Source of the DNA: Bombyx mori | Taxonomy: Eukaryota; Arthropoda; Insecta; Lepidoptera; Bombycidae | Direction: 5' to 3' | NCBI RefSeq assembly: GCF_030269925.1 | Contig: NC_085119.1 | Coordinates: 16,651,001 to 16,715,000 of the forward strand | DNA length: 64,000 nt | Part shown: positions 46,726 to 58,300 of the stretch, one piece after another | Numbering within the stretch: position 1 is the first letter of the stretch | How the letters are laid out: each line of letters opens with the position of its first letter | The notes under the pieces: model-generated | Told to the model about the DNA's origin: nothing | What the model saw: only the letters and a program-made list of their open reading frames with translations | Database searches by the model: none | Program-made: the position numbers and the translations under genes

Positions 46726-48149
46726 TATTGTAAACGATTCCAGCAAAAGTTGGACCGTAAGCGCGTTAGCTAACCGAACTAAGTGTACTACAACCTAGAA
46801 TTATAAGGACATAACAAAATATCAGTGAGGCAAGCGGCTAACCTCTATAAATCGTTTTACATCTGCTATAAAGTAATGAGATTTAACCCTCCCATTCGGG
46901 TTTACGACACGGTCGTGCTATTCGTATAGATCAATATATATTTTTCTTTCGTTAAACTCTTCGATATGTTGACATACGAGCAGATATTTCAGATGTGCTT
47001 CTGACGATTACGATAAAAATGCGTATGCATTTCTGCTCTGAAGCTGTGACACTCGATTGCATCTTTGACAAAATTATCAATGACTCTGATAGCTAGAATT
47101 TTTTCAAAGAATATTGGGTAGCCGAGGTTCAAATCCATTGGTTTTGTCTGGTCGTTGAATGAACGTTTGTTCATTGTTATTTTGTTTGTTACTACTAATT
47201 CGGACGTAATTCCCGGTCACCGTCTTTGCGTAGCAAGTCACAGGGATGGGTTATAACTTCAATAATTGCAGGTCTATGAAGTTCATTTCTATTGTTCATT
47301 TTTTTTTTTTTTTTTTTTAAGCAATCTCGTGTCATGCGGCTTATGAAGATTTGCCAAGCTTTGTATATGATCTCAAATTAACTATGGACGATCTCAAGTT
47401 AAGCCTAAGAGATACGTAGTAGATCTGTCACTTATTATTGATTTTTTTTTTCTTAGTAAAGTAATAAAATGTTATATCAAATGGGTTACTCAGATTCAAT
47501 AACACTTTTGTTTCAATCTTCCGCCTTTTCTAGAGATTTAATGACGAAAAATATTTAAAGCATTATTTAAACAACGAACTTATATGGTACAAAATTTAAC
47601 AAAGAAAATCAATTAAGCAGCGCTTCTTAAAAAAAAAAAACGCAACAGCGCCGCTCAGAATAAAGCGACGTGTAAGAGTACATTGTGGCCCTTATCTTTT
47701 TACTACAATCCCACAAAAGTTGATTGACGTGTTCGGTAAGGGAATTCCTTTCGGCGAATTTGTTTAGATCCCGCTCAATAGGGCCCGGGAAAATATTAAG
47801 AAATACCTTCACCATTGATGGAGATTTTTATTTACCGTCATCACGAGATTAATTCCCGTCTAAGTATAGATGACGATTTATTTATGTGGAGGCTTCTAAT
47901 GGCTCTTTAGAATTTCATTCTCGAATATTCCTCGATGAATGTTTTCGAGTAATTTGCGAAATAAGTTCTGGGTCACTTACTCGGTATTCTTTGTTTTTAT
48001 ATTACTTTTATTGCTGTTAATTTATTAAGCCACATGCGTTATTGATAGAATCATTTCTTTTATTGCATTAGGTTGAATAATTGCGCTTTCTCTTCGGGGA
48101 CCAATTTGAGGAATCGAGAATTTCATATTTAATAAATTTATATTTTTAT
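46726..48149. other. No assignable gene; T-run and a GC-richer patch
   Basis: A 22-base T-run at about 47300-47321 could be the tail of an unrecognised minus-strand retrocopy. 47627-47815 (minus, 62 codons) lies in a GC-richer patch ('gcaacagcgccgctcagaat') and may belong to a repeat. I recognise neither. Confidence 0.4.
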
Positions 48150-48240
48150 AGATTGACGGGCGACCTCATGACCCATCTGATGTTAAGTAGTTACTTGAAC
48201 GTGTAGATATTATGTGAATGACGCAACCCCTGTTAGAAAC
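48150..48240 (-). mobile_element. Old Bm1 SINE fragment
   Basis: 'gattgacgggcgacctcatg' and 'acccatctgatgttaagtag' resemble the Bm1 tail. A younger Bm1 in the same orientation starts 40 bp later. Confidence 0.6.
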
Positions 48241-48277
48241 ATTAAACCGAATTCTCATTTGTATTGTTTTATGTTTA

Positions 48278-48523
48278 TTTTTTATTGCTTAGCTGGCTGG
48301 ACGAGCTCACATCCCACCCGGTTTTAAGTGGTTACCGGAGCCCATAGACATCTATAATGTAAATGCACTACACACCTTGAGATACAAGTACTAAGGTCTC
48401 AGTATAGTTACAACGGCTGCCCCATCCTTCAAACCGAAACACATTACTGCTTCACGGCAGAAATAGGCAGAGTGGTAGTACCTACCTGCGCGGACTTGCA
48501 AGAGGTCCTACCACTATTAATGA
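48278..48523 (-). mobile_element. Bm1 SINE, 5'-truncated
   Basis: Minus strand from 'ttttttattgcttagctggc' to 'aagaggtcctaccacta'. It ends within a few bases of the recurrent truncation point. Confidence 0.93.
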
Positions 48524-48686
48524 AGTGGAAATAGGCAAGATGAAATTTAATGCCAGATGGAAGTTACTATCGTGCGTATTCAAAATACGCCTCATGATTG
48601 GCTTTAGCATAAATTTATCATGGAAGTAATATTTTAGAAATCCTAACAACTTCATCCTACAAATCTCCCTACTATAATATAATTAA

Positions 48687-48929
48687 CTAGCTGACCCGGC
48701 AGACTTCGTAGTGCCTCAATCGATAAATAAAAGACCTAAACTTTTGGGGGACACTTAAGGGAAAAACCAAATTGTTACTTTTATTTAATTACGAGCATTT
48801 CCATATTTATCTACCTCTTAAACCTTCTCTGGACTTCGACAAATAATTCAAGACCAAAATTAGTCAAATCGGTCCAGCCGTTCTCGAGTTTTAGCGTGAC
48901 TAACGAACAGCAATTAATTTTTATATAGA
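48687..48929 (-). mobile_element. Non-autonomous Helitron (ATGAATTGCTGTT family)
   Basis: Minus strand A|TCTATATAAAAATTAATTGC to 'gccgggtcagctag|t' (plus strand 'a|ctagctgacccggc'). Close relative of 50912-51197 in the opposite orientation. Confidence 0.88.
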
Positions 48930-49624
48930 TAGATTAATAGACTTATCTTCAAAATTTTACAATTCACAAATCAATTTGCCACATGCCCGGCGGGCTCCCT
49001 ATTGCGCCGGCGTCTGCCATTATTTCCACCTCAATCTTCTTTATTACCTCGTAAATATGTGGAGTGACAGTTTTTATTGCACACCACTCGTTTCTAGAGT
49101 TAGTCGCTTACTGATTAACATCCTATGAACGAGAGTAGAATAACAATGTCAAGGTGTTTTCGTGACTTTCGATTTCACAGCCCCTGCTGATTGAGTGGCT
49201 TCGCTTTTCCTTGCAGCGATGCGGCTTAATGATGGTCGATTTTAATTTGGATAAAAGTAACAGGTCTGAAGTAAGCCGTATTTAGGGCTGAATTTCGGAG
49301 ACAACGGGAAGCGAAGAGAAAGAAATGGGAACTTCAGATATGCCGTTGAAATAGATAAGTCTACTGAATTTATTTAACTGGTTTTGCTTAAAACTGTGGC
49401 AGTATTTTAAGGTTTTAAGTTTTGGTTTTTATTAAATACCCAATGTAATTCAGAATACAAAAATAAGCATTTCTTTTCAGTACAGATATAATAATTTTGT
49501 AGGTATAACATGAAAAAGGTATTAATCAAATTCGTTTGAGACATGCGGCTCTGCATCAGGATTTGCCTTTTCAAAATTACCAATAGAATAGTAGGGTGTT
49601 AAAATATTTAGATCCCACTTTCCT
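48930..49624. other. No gene seen
   Basis: AT-rich, nothing recognised. Confidence 0.55.
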
Positions 49625-49800
49625 TCCTATTTCTGTCGCGAAGTGTTACGCAGTCCGCTGTAAATGGTGGGCCAATCGTTATTTAAGACTTCCGATATTT
49701 CGACCCCATGTTTTAAGATGGGTGGCCGCATCTAATTTATAATACTTATAGGCTTCTGTGACCACTTAAGAACAGATGGACCGTAAACACGTTCACCCCC
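49625..49800 (+). mobile_element. Old Bm1 SINE fragment
   Basis: 'cttcctatttctgtcgcgaa', 'ttttaagatgggtggccgca' and 'tgaccacttaagaacagatg' follow the Bm1 order at low identity. Confidence 0.65.
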
Positions 49801-50124
49801 ATTTCATGCATTTTTTTCAGAACAAAAAGTAAGCAAATAAAGAAAGTTAATCTTCGATTGGAATTTTCAAGTTTCGGTTTGTTTACGACTTCGAAGCTCT
49901 CACCCCTATTTACATTATTCGTAGATCTTTTAAACTTTATCGTAAATAAACCATATTTAAGTTTTCAATCAAAAGGGGATCTGATCGTGCGTGAATGAGG
50001 GCTTTATTTTTAAGCTCTGTAAATATAAGGTAATTACAAGGAATTTAGGTAAAAAAGTATTCATTGCTAAGTCCAAATTAAAAAAGATAAATTCATAAAT
50101 TGTAACCTGCGAGAATGAGATTGA
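49801..50124. other. No gene seen
   Basis: AT-rich, nothing recognised. Confidence 0.5.
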
Positions 50125-50430
50125 ATAGGTCTGAAGATTTTATTTGTAGTACTATGAACTCCTCTCATGTTTTTTTTTTAAACCCGATTTTTTTAGCGTC
50201 ATCTGTATCTGCCCATTATCTGAAAATTTTTACAAATATAGCATAACTTGAAAATTTTCACACGTACAAGAACCGATACAATAACTTCATTAGTTTGACT
50301 TAGGCCATTAGTAAGATATTAGTATCAGACCACGATGATTATGATCAAGCAGCATTACGTTGTATATAACATGAATACCTTTGCATACCTTGAGACGTAA
50401 TGCTAATTTAATTATTATATTATTATGTAT
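50125..50430. repeat. Tandem duplication, unit 1 (306 bp)
   Basis: Starts 'ataggtctgaagatttta' and runs to the same phrase at 50431. It contains 'ccattagtaagatattagta' and 'cagaccacgatgattatgat'. Confidence 0.92.
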
Positions 50431-50740
50431 ATAGGTCTGAAGATTTTACTTGCACGACTTGTGACCTCCTCTCATGTTTTTTTTATCTCCGATTTTTTTT
50501 GCGCCAGCTGTATCTGCCCATACTACGCATTCTTTATTTTTTTTTACAAATAATACTTAACTTGAAAATTTGAACACGTGCCAGAACCGATGACAATACA
50601 ATAAATTCATTAGTTTGGCTTAGGCCATTAGTAAGATATTAGTATCAGACCACGATGATTATGATCAAGCAGTATTACGTTGTATATAACATGAATACCT
50701 TTGCATACCTTGAGACGTAATGCTAATTGAATTATTACAT
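50431..50740. repeat. Tandem duplication, unit 2
   Basis: Repeats unit 1. The second half, from 'ttaggccattagtaagat' onward, is nearly identical between units, while the first ~130 bp carries many substitutions and indels. Confidence 0.92.
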
Positions 50741-50911
50741 GAATATAGAACAATTCTTTTGAATTAATTACACGAACAAAAATTTCAAGAAACCTCGAGT
50801 ATATGACTAATAAAGTGCCTCATATTATATTTCAATCTTCGAACATACGGAAGGGAAGTAGCTTAAAGAACATCCTTTTTATCGTTTTCTACATTATATA
50901 GCAAATCTTCT

Positions 50912-51197
50912 TCTCTTTAAAAATGAATTGCTGTTCGTTAGTCTCGCTAAAACTCGAAAACGGCTGGACCGATTTGGCTAATTTTGGTCTTGAATTATTT
51001 CTGGAAGTTCAGAGAAGGTTTAAAAGTTAGATAAATATGAAAATGCTCAGAATTAAATAAAAATAACAATTTTGTTTGCCCCTTGAAGTGTCCCCCGTCG
51101 GACGGATTCCTTTTGTTTGTTTTAAGTTTATTTTATACAAAAGCTTAGATCTTTTAACTATCGATTGAGGCACTACAAAGTCTGCCGGGTCAGCTAG
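50912..51197 (+). mobile_element. Non-autonomous Helitron (ATGAATTGCTGTT family)
   Basis: 'tttaaaaatgaattgctgtt' to 'tctgccgggtcagctag|tt'. The 5' TC context is blurred ('tcttcttctc'). It aligns with 14279-14559 over almost its full length. Confidence 0.87.
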
Positions 51198-51540
51198 TTA
51201 TAAAATAGAATTACGTTTTTAAAATTGGCTCGCATCATTTTCCAGAACGATTCGTCTAATGAAATATCAATCGTCCGTCAGTACCATACATTGCTGGCGC
51301 GTCACAAATTACGCTTTTACGATCCGTATAAAAACCGTAAATGTATCGATAAAACGTTAAAATCTCTTGGATTCGCGTCTTATTTTACGACAACATAATT
51401 TGAGCACCGTGAGTGTAAAATTTTATGTGTTTATTTTGAGAGGCGGGTAAGAGTTCTGATTAGAACCTAAACATACAAATGTGCCATTGACATATTAATA
51501 TGTGGCGAATAGAAGAAAATTAATAAGTTATTATACAGGC
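51198..51540. other. No gene seen
   Basis: Nothing recognised. Confidence 0.5.
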
Positions 51541-51648
51541 AGTTCAGGCAGTATACCTTGCTGAAAGCCAGAACCGATGGAAGATGATCGAATAGGAGCA
51601 CCTAACTTGATGGGTCACGATCCTCGGCATTGGGGAATCGACGGTAAC
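51541..51648 (+). pseudogene. RTE-like LINE 3' fragment, old
   Basis: 'gaaagccagaaccgatggaa' and 'gggtcacgatcctcggcatt' parallel the '...DR.KW... / GHDPQH' end seen at 17064 and 44710. Confidence 0.5.
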
Positions 51649-51795
51649 TCTATTCTGCTTACTTCTGTCGTGCAGCAGATAATGCGCCATGGTTTGTAGG
51701 TTGAGATGACCAAAATAATTGAGACTACAACCTCGCAACTCATGATTCAAAGGAGCGTTTAAGTTATGGGCCCCAATAATCATTTAACACCAAAC
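51649..51795 (+). mobile_element. Old Bm1 SINE fragment
   Basis: 'tattctgcttacttctgtcg', 'gcagcagataatgcgccatg' and 'aataatcatttaacaccaaa' follow the Bm1 order. A minus-strand Bm1 abuts it. Confidence 0.65.
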
Positions 51796-51800
51796 TAGCT

Positions 51801-51987
51801 TTTTATTTTATTGCATATATGGATGGATGAGTTCATAGCCTACCTGGTGTTTAGTGGTTACCGGAGCCAATAGACATCTACAACGTAAATGCCGCCAGCC
51901 ACCTTGAGATATGAGTTCTAAAGGCTCAGTATAGTTACAACGGCTGCTCCACCTTCAAACCGAAACGCATTACTGCTTCACGGCAAA
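51801..51987 (-). mobile_element. Bm1 SINE, 5'-truncated
   Basis: Minus strand from 'tttttattttattgcatata' to 'cattactgcttcacggcaaa'. Confidence 0.9.
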
Positions 51988-52385
51988 AGCTGTGAAAGCG
52001 TCTGACAATTGCTCACTGGAACTTCGATGTTCGCTTTGTTGAAATTACAACAGGAAACATTGCTCGCGATGCTTCTCAAATTTTGGAAACAACAAAATTA
52101 CGAATTAAGGATCGGTTACAGCGACTCTTATTAAAAATATGATTTCGAAGCGACACAATGGAAAGCGAGTATCATAACAAGATTCGGTTTCGTGAGAACC
52201 TTTATACGTTTGACGGTGGATTGAGTTACGCACATCGAAACATCAAAATTCGGTTAAGATGCGGCTCCGTCTACAGCAACTATGTTTTTTATTACTAGTT
52301 TGATTATAAAATTGGGTTGAGGTATTCACGGTCCACCTGGACAGCACCATAGGACCATGCGAATAGTGTTGCCCACCTTGAGGCA
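51988..52385. other. No gene seen
   Basis: About 400 bp with balanced composition and no frame longer than about 40 codons. Not recognised. Confidence 0.45.
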
Positions 52386-52822
52386 TTTTTTTTATTATTG
52401 CTTAGATGGGTGGACGAGCTCACAGCCCACCTGGTGTTAAGTGCTGGAGCCCATAGACAACCACAACGTAAATGCGCCACCCACCTTGAGATATAAGTTC
52501 TAAGGTCTCAAGTAAGTTACAACGGCTGCCCCACCCTTCAAGCCGAAACGCATTACTGCTTCACCGCAGAAATAGGCAGGGCGGTGGTACCTACCCGTGC
52601 GGACTCACAAGAGGTCCTACCACCAGTAATTATGCAAATTATAATTTTGCGCGTTTGATTTTTATTACACGATGTTATTCCTTCACCGTGGAAGTCAATC
52701 GTGAACATTTGTTAAGTACGTATTTCATTAGAAAAATTGGTACCCGCCAGCGGGATTCGAACACCGTTGCATCGCTATATACAAATGCACCGGACGTCTT
52801 ATCATTTAGGCCACGACGACTT
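52386..52822 (-). mobile_element. Bm1 SINE, full length
   Basis: Minus strand from the T-run to the head 'taggccacgacgactt', with the B box reversed as 'gggattcgaacacc'. The cleanest complete Bm1 here, missing ~10 bp after 'gtgttaagtg'. Confidence 0.97.
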
Positions 52823-53312
52823 AAAACCGTGATCATCTAAGTTGACAAGAAATTAATAGCAAATATCAAGTAGAATTAAATATTAAAGTTAAACTCTCTT
52901 ACTTAGACCTATATTTACCACGCATCTAACTTGAAGATTATAGCAAATGGTACGATACATAAGTCCTGCAACAGCAGATGCAAATGAAGGAAAATAATTG
53001 AATAAATAAACTGGCCCTTAATAAGAAGTCACAAAAGCATAAGTAATCGATACAAGTAAAATAAACATAGTTTGCGGTTACGTAGTCCGTCTCGCCTCGT
53101 CACAGACTGTCAGATTAGTTCTGTCGATAAGACCGACGAGATATAGGGGTCATGTCGATTTTACGGGGTTTTGTTGTGTATAATAAATATGCTTGTTGAG
53201 TAATCAAATGAAATTGAATGGTGTTTATTTTTTTAAATTTCAATTTGTTTTTTTTTCGAGGCAGTTCTGGATCTTAATTACAGTGAGGATTTTAAGTGGG
53301 CTCGTCAAACCT
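52823..53312. other. No gene seen
   Basis: AT-rich, nothing recognised. Confidence 0.55.
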
Positions 53313-53435
53313 AAGTGTCTTGTGAGCCTGCACGGGTAGGTATCACCATCCTGCCTATTTCTGCCGTGAACTAGTAATGCTTTCGGCTTGAAGGGCGGGG
53401 CAGCCGTTGTACTGTAAAACTAAGAGTGAGTCAGT
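53313..53435 (+). mobile_element. Bm1 SINE body fragment
   Basis: 'cttgtgagcctgcacgggta', 'ctgcctatttctgccgtgaa' and 'aagggcggggcagccgttgt', cut at both ends. Confidence 0.85.
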
Positions 53436-53734
53436 ACCGGTCACCACCAGATAATTTATTGATTATGATCAATTCTCCTATCAGCGAACACGATACCAAG
53501 TAAGTACATTGATAATTGCAGCCAACTGTAATCGTTCTGACTCTGAAGAAACTTCAGAAAGTAGGAGGAAATAATTAGAAAATGAATATTTATTTACAAT
53601 GTTAATAAAATATAATATAAACACAAGGTTTTATGGTCTATTAAAAGAGCATTAATTTTACTAACAAAGAATCGAATTTTAGTTGGTAATCCCAATGATG
53701 AATTTCATTAAAAGTTTCGTTATAAACATGAAAC

Positions 53735-53888
53735 TACTATACTAATATTATAAAGCTGAAGAGTTTGTTTGTTTGAACGCGCTAATCTCAGGAACTACTG
53801 ACTATACTATTATTTATAAATACTTTCACTTTCTATGTAAATGAAGAGCCGGGTAAAATTTAGCGTAATACCAAAGTAATCTAGCTAG
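53735..53888 (+). mobile_element. Helitron remnant, internally deleted
   Basis: The 5' text 'actatactaatattataaag' then 'agtttgtttgtttgaacgcg' is a common lepidopteran Helitron start. About 100 bp later it ends 'ctagctag|t'. Confidence 0.7.
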
Positions 53889-53939
53889 TCTTTTATAGAA
53901 TAGTACTACCGCTAAATCCCACGTGATCAGCGAATGTAA

Positions 53940-54370
53940 AGGCCAATTCAATGACAAACGACTCTGCGGACGGGGCTACACGATGACGAGCGTTATTCCT
54001 ACAAATCATGTTTTCCGTCTGCCCGGACAATTCCGGGAGTATTGTCAATAAACGTGTAGCTCACCCTGTCGTGGAGCATTTGAATGCTATTAGTAATTCG
54101 TGCGAGTCACTAAAAAAGTATAAATTAGTTCAAGAAGTTAAGCAAAGAATCCAATCATTGGTAAAAAATCAAATATCTAAAACAAAAAAAACGCATACAG
54201 TGTGACGTCACGCCGCGCGCTTATTCGCAAACACTACACAAGCGCAACGTGTGAATGTGTTGAACGCGAGCTACATGGTAGGCGGAGTGAGGGGTGTAAG
54301 GTTTTTTTCGTTACGGAATTGCATGATTCGGTCGCCGAGCTCAAGGCCCGCGATAAAATCTATGCAATAG
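53940..54370. other. CpG-richer segment with TGACGTCA and an unassigned 65-codon frame
   Basis: The plus-strand frame 54008-54205 encodes a lysine-rich 65-residue peptide with an amphipathic C-terminal half (SLKKYKLVQEVKQRIQSL). I do not recognise it. Its stop overlaps TGACGTCA at 54203-54210, followed by a GC-rich run ('cacgccgcgcgcttattcgc'). An in-frame stop lies just upstream, at 53984. It could be a terminal exon, part of an unnamed repeat, or chance. Confidence 0.3.
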
Positions 54371-54417
54371 CTTAAAAATAAAGGTAAATCAAATTATTTT
54401 TTGTCTTCAGAAGAATT

Positions 54418-54675
54418 TTGGTGGTAGGATCTCTTGTGAGTCCGCACGGGTAGGTGCCTGCCCACCACCCTGCCTATTTCTGCCGTGAAGCAGTAATGCG
54501 TTTCGGTCTGAAGGATAGAGCAGCCGTTGTAACTATACTGAGATCTTAGAACTTTATCTCAAGGTGGGTGGCGCATTTACGTTGTCGATGTCTATGGGCT
54601 CCAGTAACCACTTAACACCAGGTGGGCTGTGAGCTCGTCCAACCATCTAAGCAATAAAAAAATAAATAAAAAAAA
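54418..54675 (+). mobile_element. Bm1 SINE, 5'-truncated at the recurrent point
   Basis: From 'tggtggtaggatctcttgtg' to 'ctaagcaataaaaaaataaa'. A small duplication ('gtgcctgccc') follows 'gggtag'. Confidence 0.95.
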
Positions 54676-55349
54676 GACGAGCTTGATACCCTTCGTTCGT
54701 GGTCATCACCGTTTATCAACACTGATGTAAAATTCAATATTCTGAGTCTAATTAAAATTCTATGTAAAGTTACTACGAGTATAAGCTATATAATAAAAGC
54801 TGATAGAGAGATTACATTTTAAACACTAATGAATTTATCGACCTATTTCACATTTATCTTTAACACAGTACAATATACTATAAACATCATGCAAAAGGTG
54901 AATCCAAATTAGTACATTTTTTTTTCCTAGTAATTTTAAATATTCTCCGTGATATGATTCTCTTTTAGTGGCCCAAAAGTTTTACTAAGAATGCTCATAA
55001 AACCATAGTGTTATCAATAGTCGGTAATCGTTAATTAAAACTGAGGGATTAAGTCATGATCAAGTCCAAAAGTTATTGTAAACGAGGCACAAACCCCGTT
55101 CACCTGTTAAGGCATGACTCGACTGTACGCATTCACGTAGCGCAAGTCACTTTGTTTGTTGGCGCTTGGAACTGGATCGGGTTGCGTAGGATTTTGAGGT
55201 CGTTGGAGGTCATACGGGAAGTTTATTGTTGTACAAATTCGAGAAAGACGGGCACCAGTGGAGGTGTTTGTTCAGCAGTTCAAAATGGTTTTGATTCGAC
55301 CGTGCTACTTTATTACTAAACTTGCTGGTTTTATGGCAACATCACCGGC
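54676..55349. other. No gene seen
   Basis: AT-rich. The 87-codon frame 55056-55319 has no domain I recognise. Confidence 0.5.
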
Positions 55350-55359
55350 TCTGTAAGGC

Positions 55360-58300
55360 TTTTTTTTTTTTTTTTTTTTTTTTTTTTTCCTACCTATGCT
55401 GATAGCCTTGAGAGGCTATTTCAGCTTACCCTAGCTTGTGTAGGTGAGCTCGCGGGGCTCAAACCGGAGAATTGCTAACACCGCCCTAGCAAGAGCAGTG
55501 CTTCGCAGAATCTACCACCGGATCGGAAGCGCGACCCACTGAGAAGATCCGGCGAGAAACTCAGTGGGCTGTGTCTGTGGGTTAATTCGCTCGTCGAGCC
55601 CTTCGTCGCAAGCGACGGGTTCGGCGAGGACGGTGACCGGTGCTTGTATTGCCTAAAAGCACCGTTAGTGGATCAGGAGGATCCGTGATGACGTGCTTTG
55701 GGCGACGTCGACGGTTTACCAAACGGTCTACAGGATCGGGTATGTAGTTTCCGGCGGCCACGACAAGAGGGTTCTCATGTCGTGCCGCCTTCTCAAAGTG
55801 GCGCAGCGATGCCGACTGTAGATACTTACTGACGGGGTCGAGCTCCAGGTCATCGTGGAGGTCCACGTTCCTCTGGAACCATGGTGCTCCGACGGCTATC
55901 CTGCAGAATCGGGATTGTATTACCTGAAGGGGTTTCAAGTTGGTGCGGGCCGCGTGAGCGAACACTACGCTTGCATACGTCATGACGGGGCGTATGCAAG
56001 TTTTGTAGAGGGTTACCTTGTTACGGAGGGACAGTTTGCTTCGTCTACAAAGCATTGGGTAGAGTCGTCCTAGTATAAACGCGGCGCGATCGCGTACCGT
56101 TTTTACGTGGGGACGGAATGTCATCCCTCTGTCGAGGGTGACGCCTAGGTATTTGACCTTCGGGGCCCACGGTATGGGCTGGTCAAAGAGAGTGATGGGG
56201 CTAACGGCGGAGGTGTTTACGCGCCTACTGGGGAGTGGGGTGCTCGAAGTGGTATTCGGAGGGCGACCCCTTTTGAATAGCACCGCTGTGCTTTTCGTGG
56301 GGTTAATGTCTATTCGCCACTTCCGGAACCACTGTCCCATGGTGGTTACTGCGGTCTGGAGTCGCCGATGAAGCAACGACATCTTCCTACACGAGTAGTA
56401 GATAGCCGTGTCATCGGCGAAGAGCGCTAGATGGGTCTCCGGAGACCGGGGTATATCGTTGATATACAAACTAAATAGTAACGGGGAGAGTGCGGAGCCT
56501 TGCGGGACTCCGGCAGTCAGATGACGGGGACGAGAACGAGTTCCCTCTACTCGATATCGAAACGAACGGTTCGACAAGAAGTCTCGTATGATGAGCACGA
56601 GTCTGTCTGGCACTCCCATGTTGTACAGTTTGTAGATCAAACCGTTGTGCCAGACTTTGTCGAACGCCTTCGCTACATCGAAGAAGAGGGCGCCGGTCGG
56701 GATTTGTTTACGCCTATTTAGCCCTATTAAGATGTGCTCCGTGAGGCGGTGCACTTGTTGTACGCACGAGTGTTTGGCGCGGAATCCAAACTGCTCGTCT
56801 ATTAGAATTTTATTCGCGGTAACGAAGTCCCAGAGGCGTTTCCGAAGGAGCCGTTCGTAAATTTTGCCTATCGCTGGGAGGAGACTAATCGGTCGGTAAC
56901 TAGCGGTTTCATTATTCGGTTTGCCCGGCTTGTGTATACCGATAACGTCTGCTTCTTTCCATACCGCCGGAAAGATGCAGTGCGTCATAGCAGCATTTAA
57001 GATGGTAGCCAACATTGTTATCAGTTGGACTGGTAAGAGTTTTAACGCGCGGTTGCGGATGCCGTCGGAGCCGGGTGCCTTCTTAGGTTGAAGGTTGTCT
57101 ATTACTTCTCTAACTTCGTCAGAGGTAATGGGGGGTAACGCGTCCGAGGGTGGCAGGGAAGCTCTGCGCTCGACCTCCCTGTCGACTGCCTCGGTGTGTT
57201 CGGGGTCCGCGTATTGAGTGCTGGTGGTGCACTGCTCTTGCAGTGCATCGGCCAGCAACTCTGCCTTGTCATCGTCATCGAAAGCCGGTGGTTGGCCTGA
57301 AGGGCGTACGAGAGGAGGCATAGTAGCGGTAGTTTCGGACTTGAGAGTCCTTGCTAGTCGCCAGTATGCTTGATGAGAGGGCGCGAGTCCTTCTAAGTAA
57401 CTATCCCAATTCTCATTTCGGGCGTCGCTTAGGCGAGATTTTACATCCCGCTGTAGACGACGCATCCGAATCCGGTTTGAGTGCGTGGGAAGTTGATCGT
57501 AGGCCCGGATTGCCGCGTTTCTAACTCTTAGGAGGTTCCTAAGTTCGGGGGACAGTCTGATGCGGTGGAAGCTATCCTCCACATCGACTTCTTTTGAGGA
57601 TCTTATGATCGCGGAAGAGATGTGATCCGTGATGATGTTTATGGATTCGACTGTGTCCTCGGGGGAGGGAGTTGAATCCGGGCCGCAGGGGAGGATTGGT
57701 GGAGCGGCATCGGCTAAGCATTTGCCCAGCTTCTTCCAGTCCACCATGGTCCTCGTAGCTGTGACTGGGTTGTGGGGGCGACCGAGCTGCATAACGACAG
57801 GTCGGTGGTCTGAGTCGAGCTCTGACATTGCTTCGATGGAACGCAAGCGCAGAGTTACGTTCCTCAGCAGTGCCAGGTCTATAGTGCTCGGACGGAGCGC
57901 GATGTTATACGGATAACATGTTGGAGTTGGGGGACCGACTACTTCAAAGGTAAGGTCGTCTATAAACGCGTCGAGACGCCTACCATTTATGTTTGAACTG
58001 TGGCAGTTCCACCTAGTGTGGTGGCAATTTAAATCGCCTGCCAGGATGACGGAGTCTCCCATGCCGAACAGTGACTCGATGTCACTGCTCAGAAGGGGCT
58101 TGTCCGGGGGGAGATAGACGGATGCGATGACGATCGGCTGGTGTCCCGTCAGCGAGATACGGCACACTGACGCCTCGATATGTGAGAGCGAGGGGGTATC
58201 GAGAGGGACAACGTGCAGGGCCCGCCTATAGTAAATGGCAGTCCCGCCTTTGGAGGCGGTGAGTCTGTCATTCCTAACCATGACGTAATTCGCGACTTTC

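Noticed and set aside
55855..57916. Several 71-95-codon plus-strand frames
   Set aside because: They lie opposite the 960-codon LINE ORF2 and are antisense shadows.
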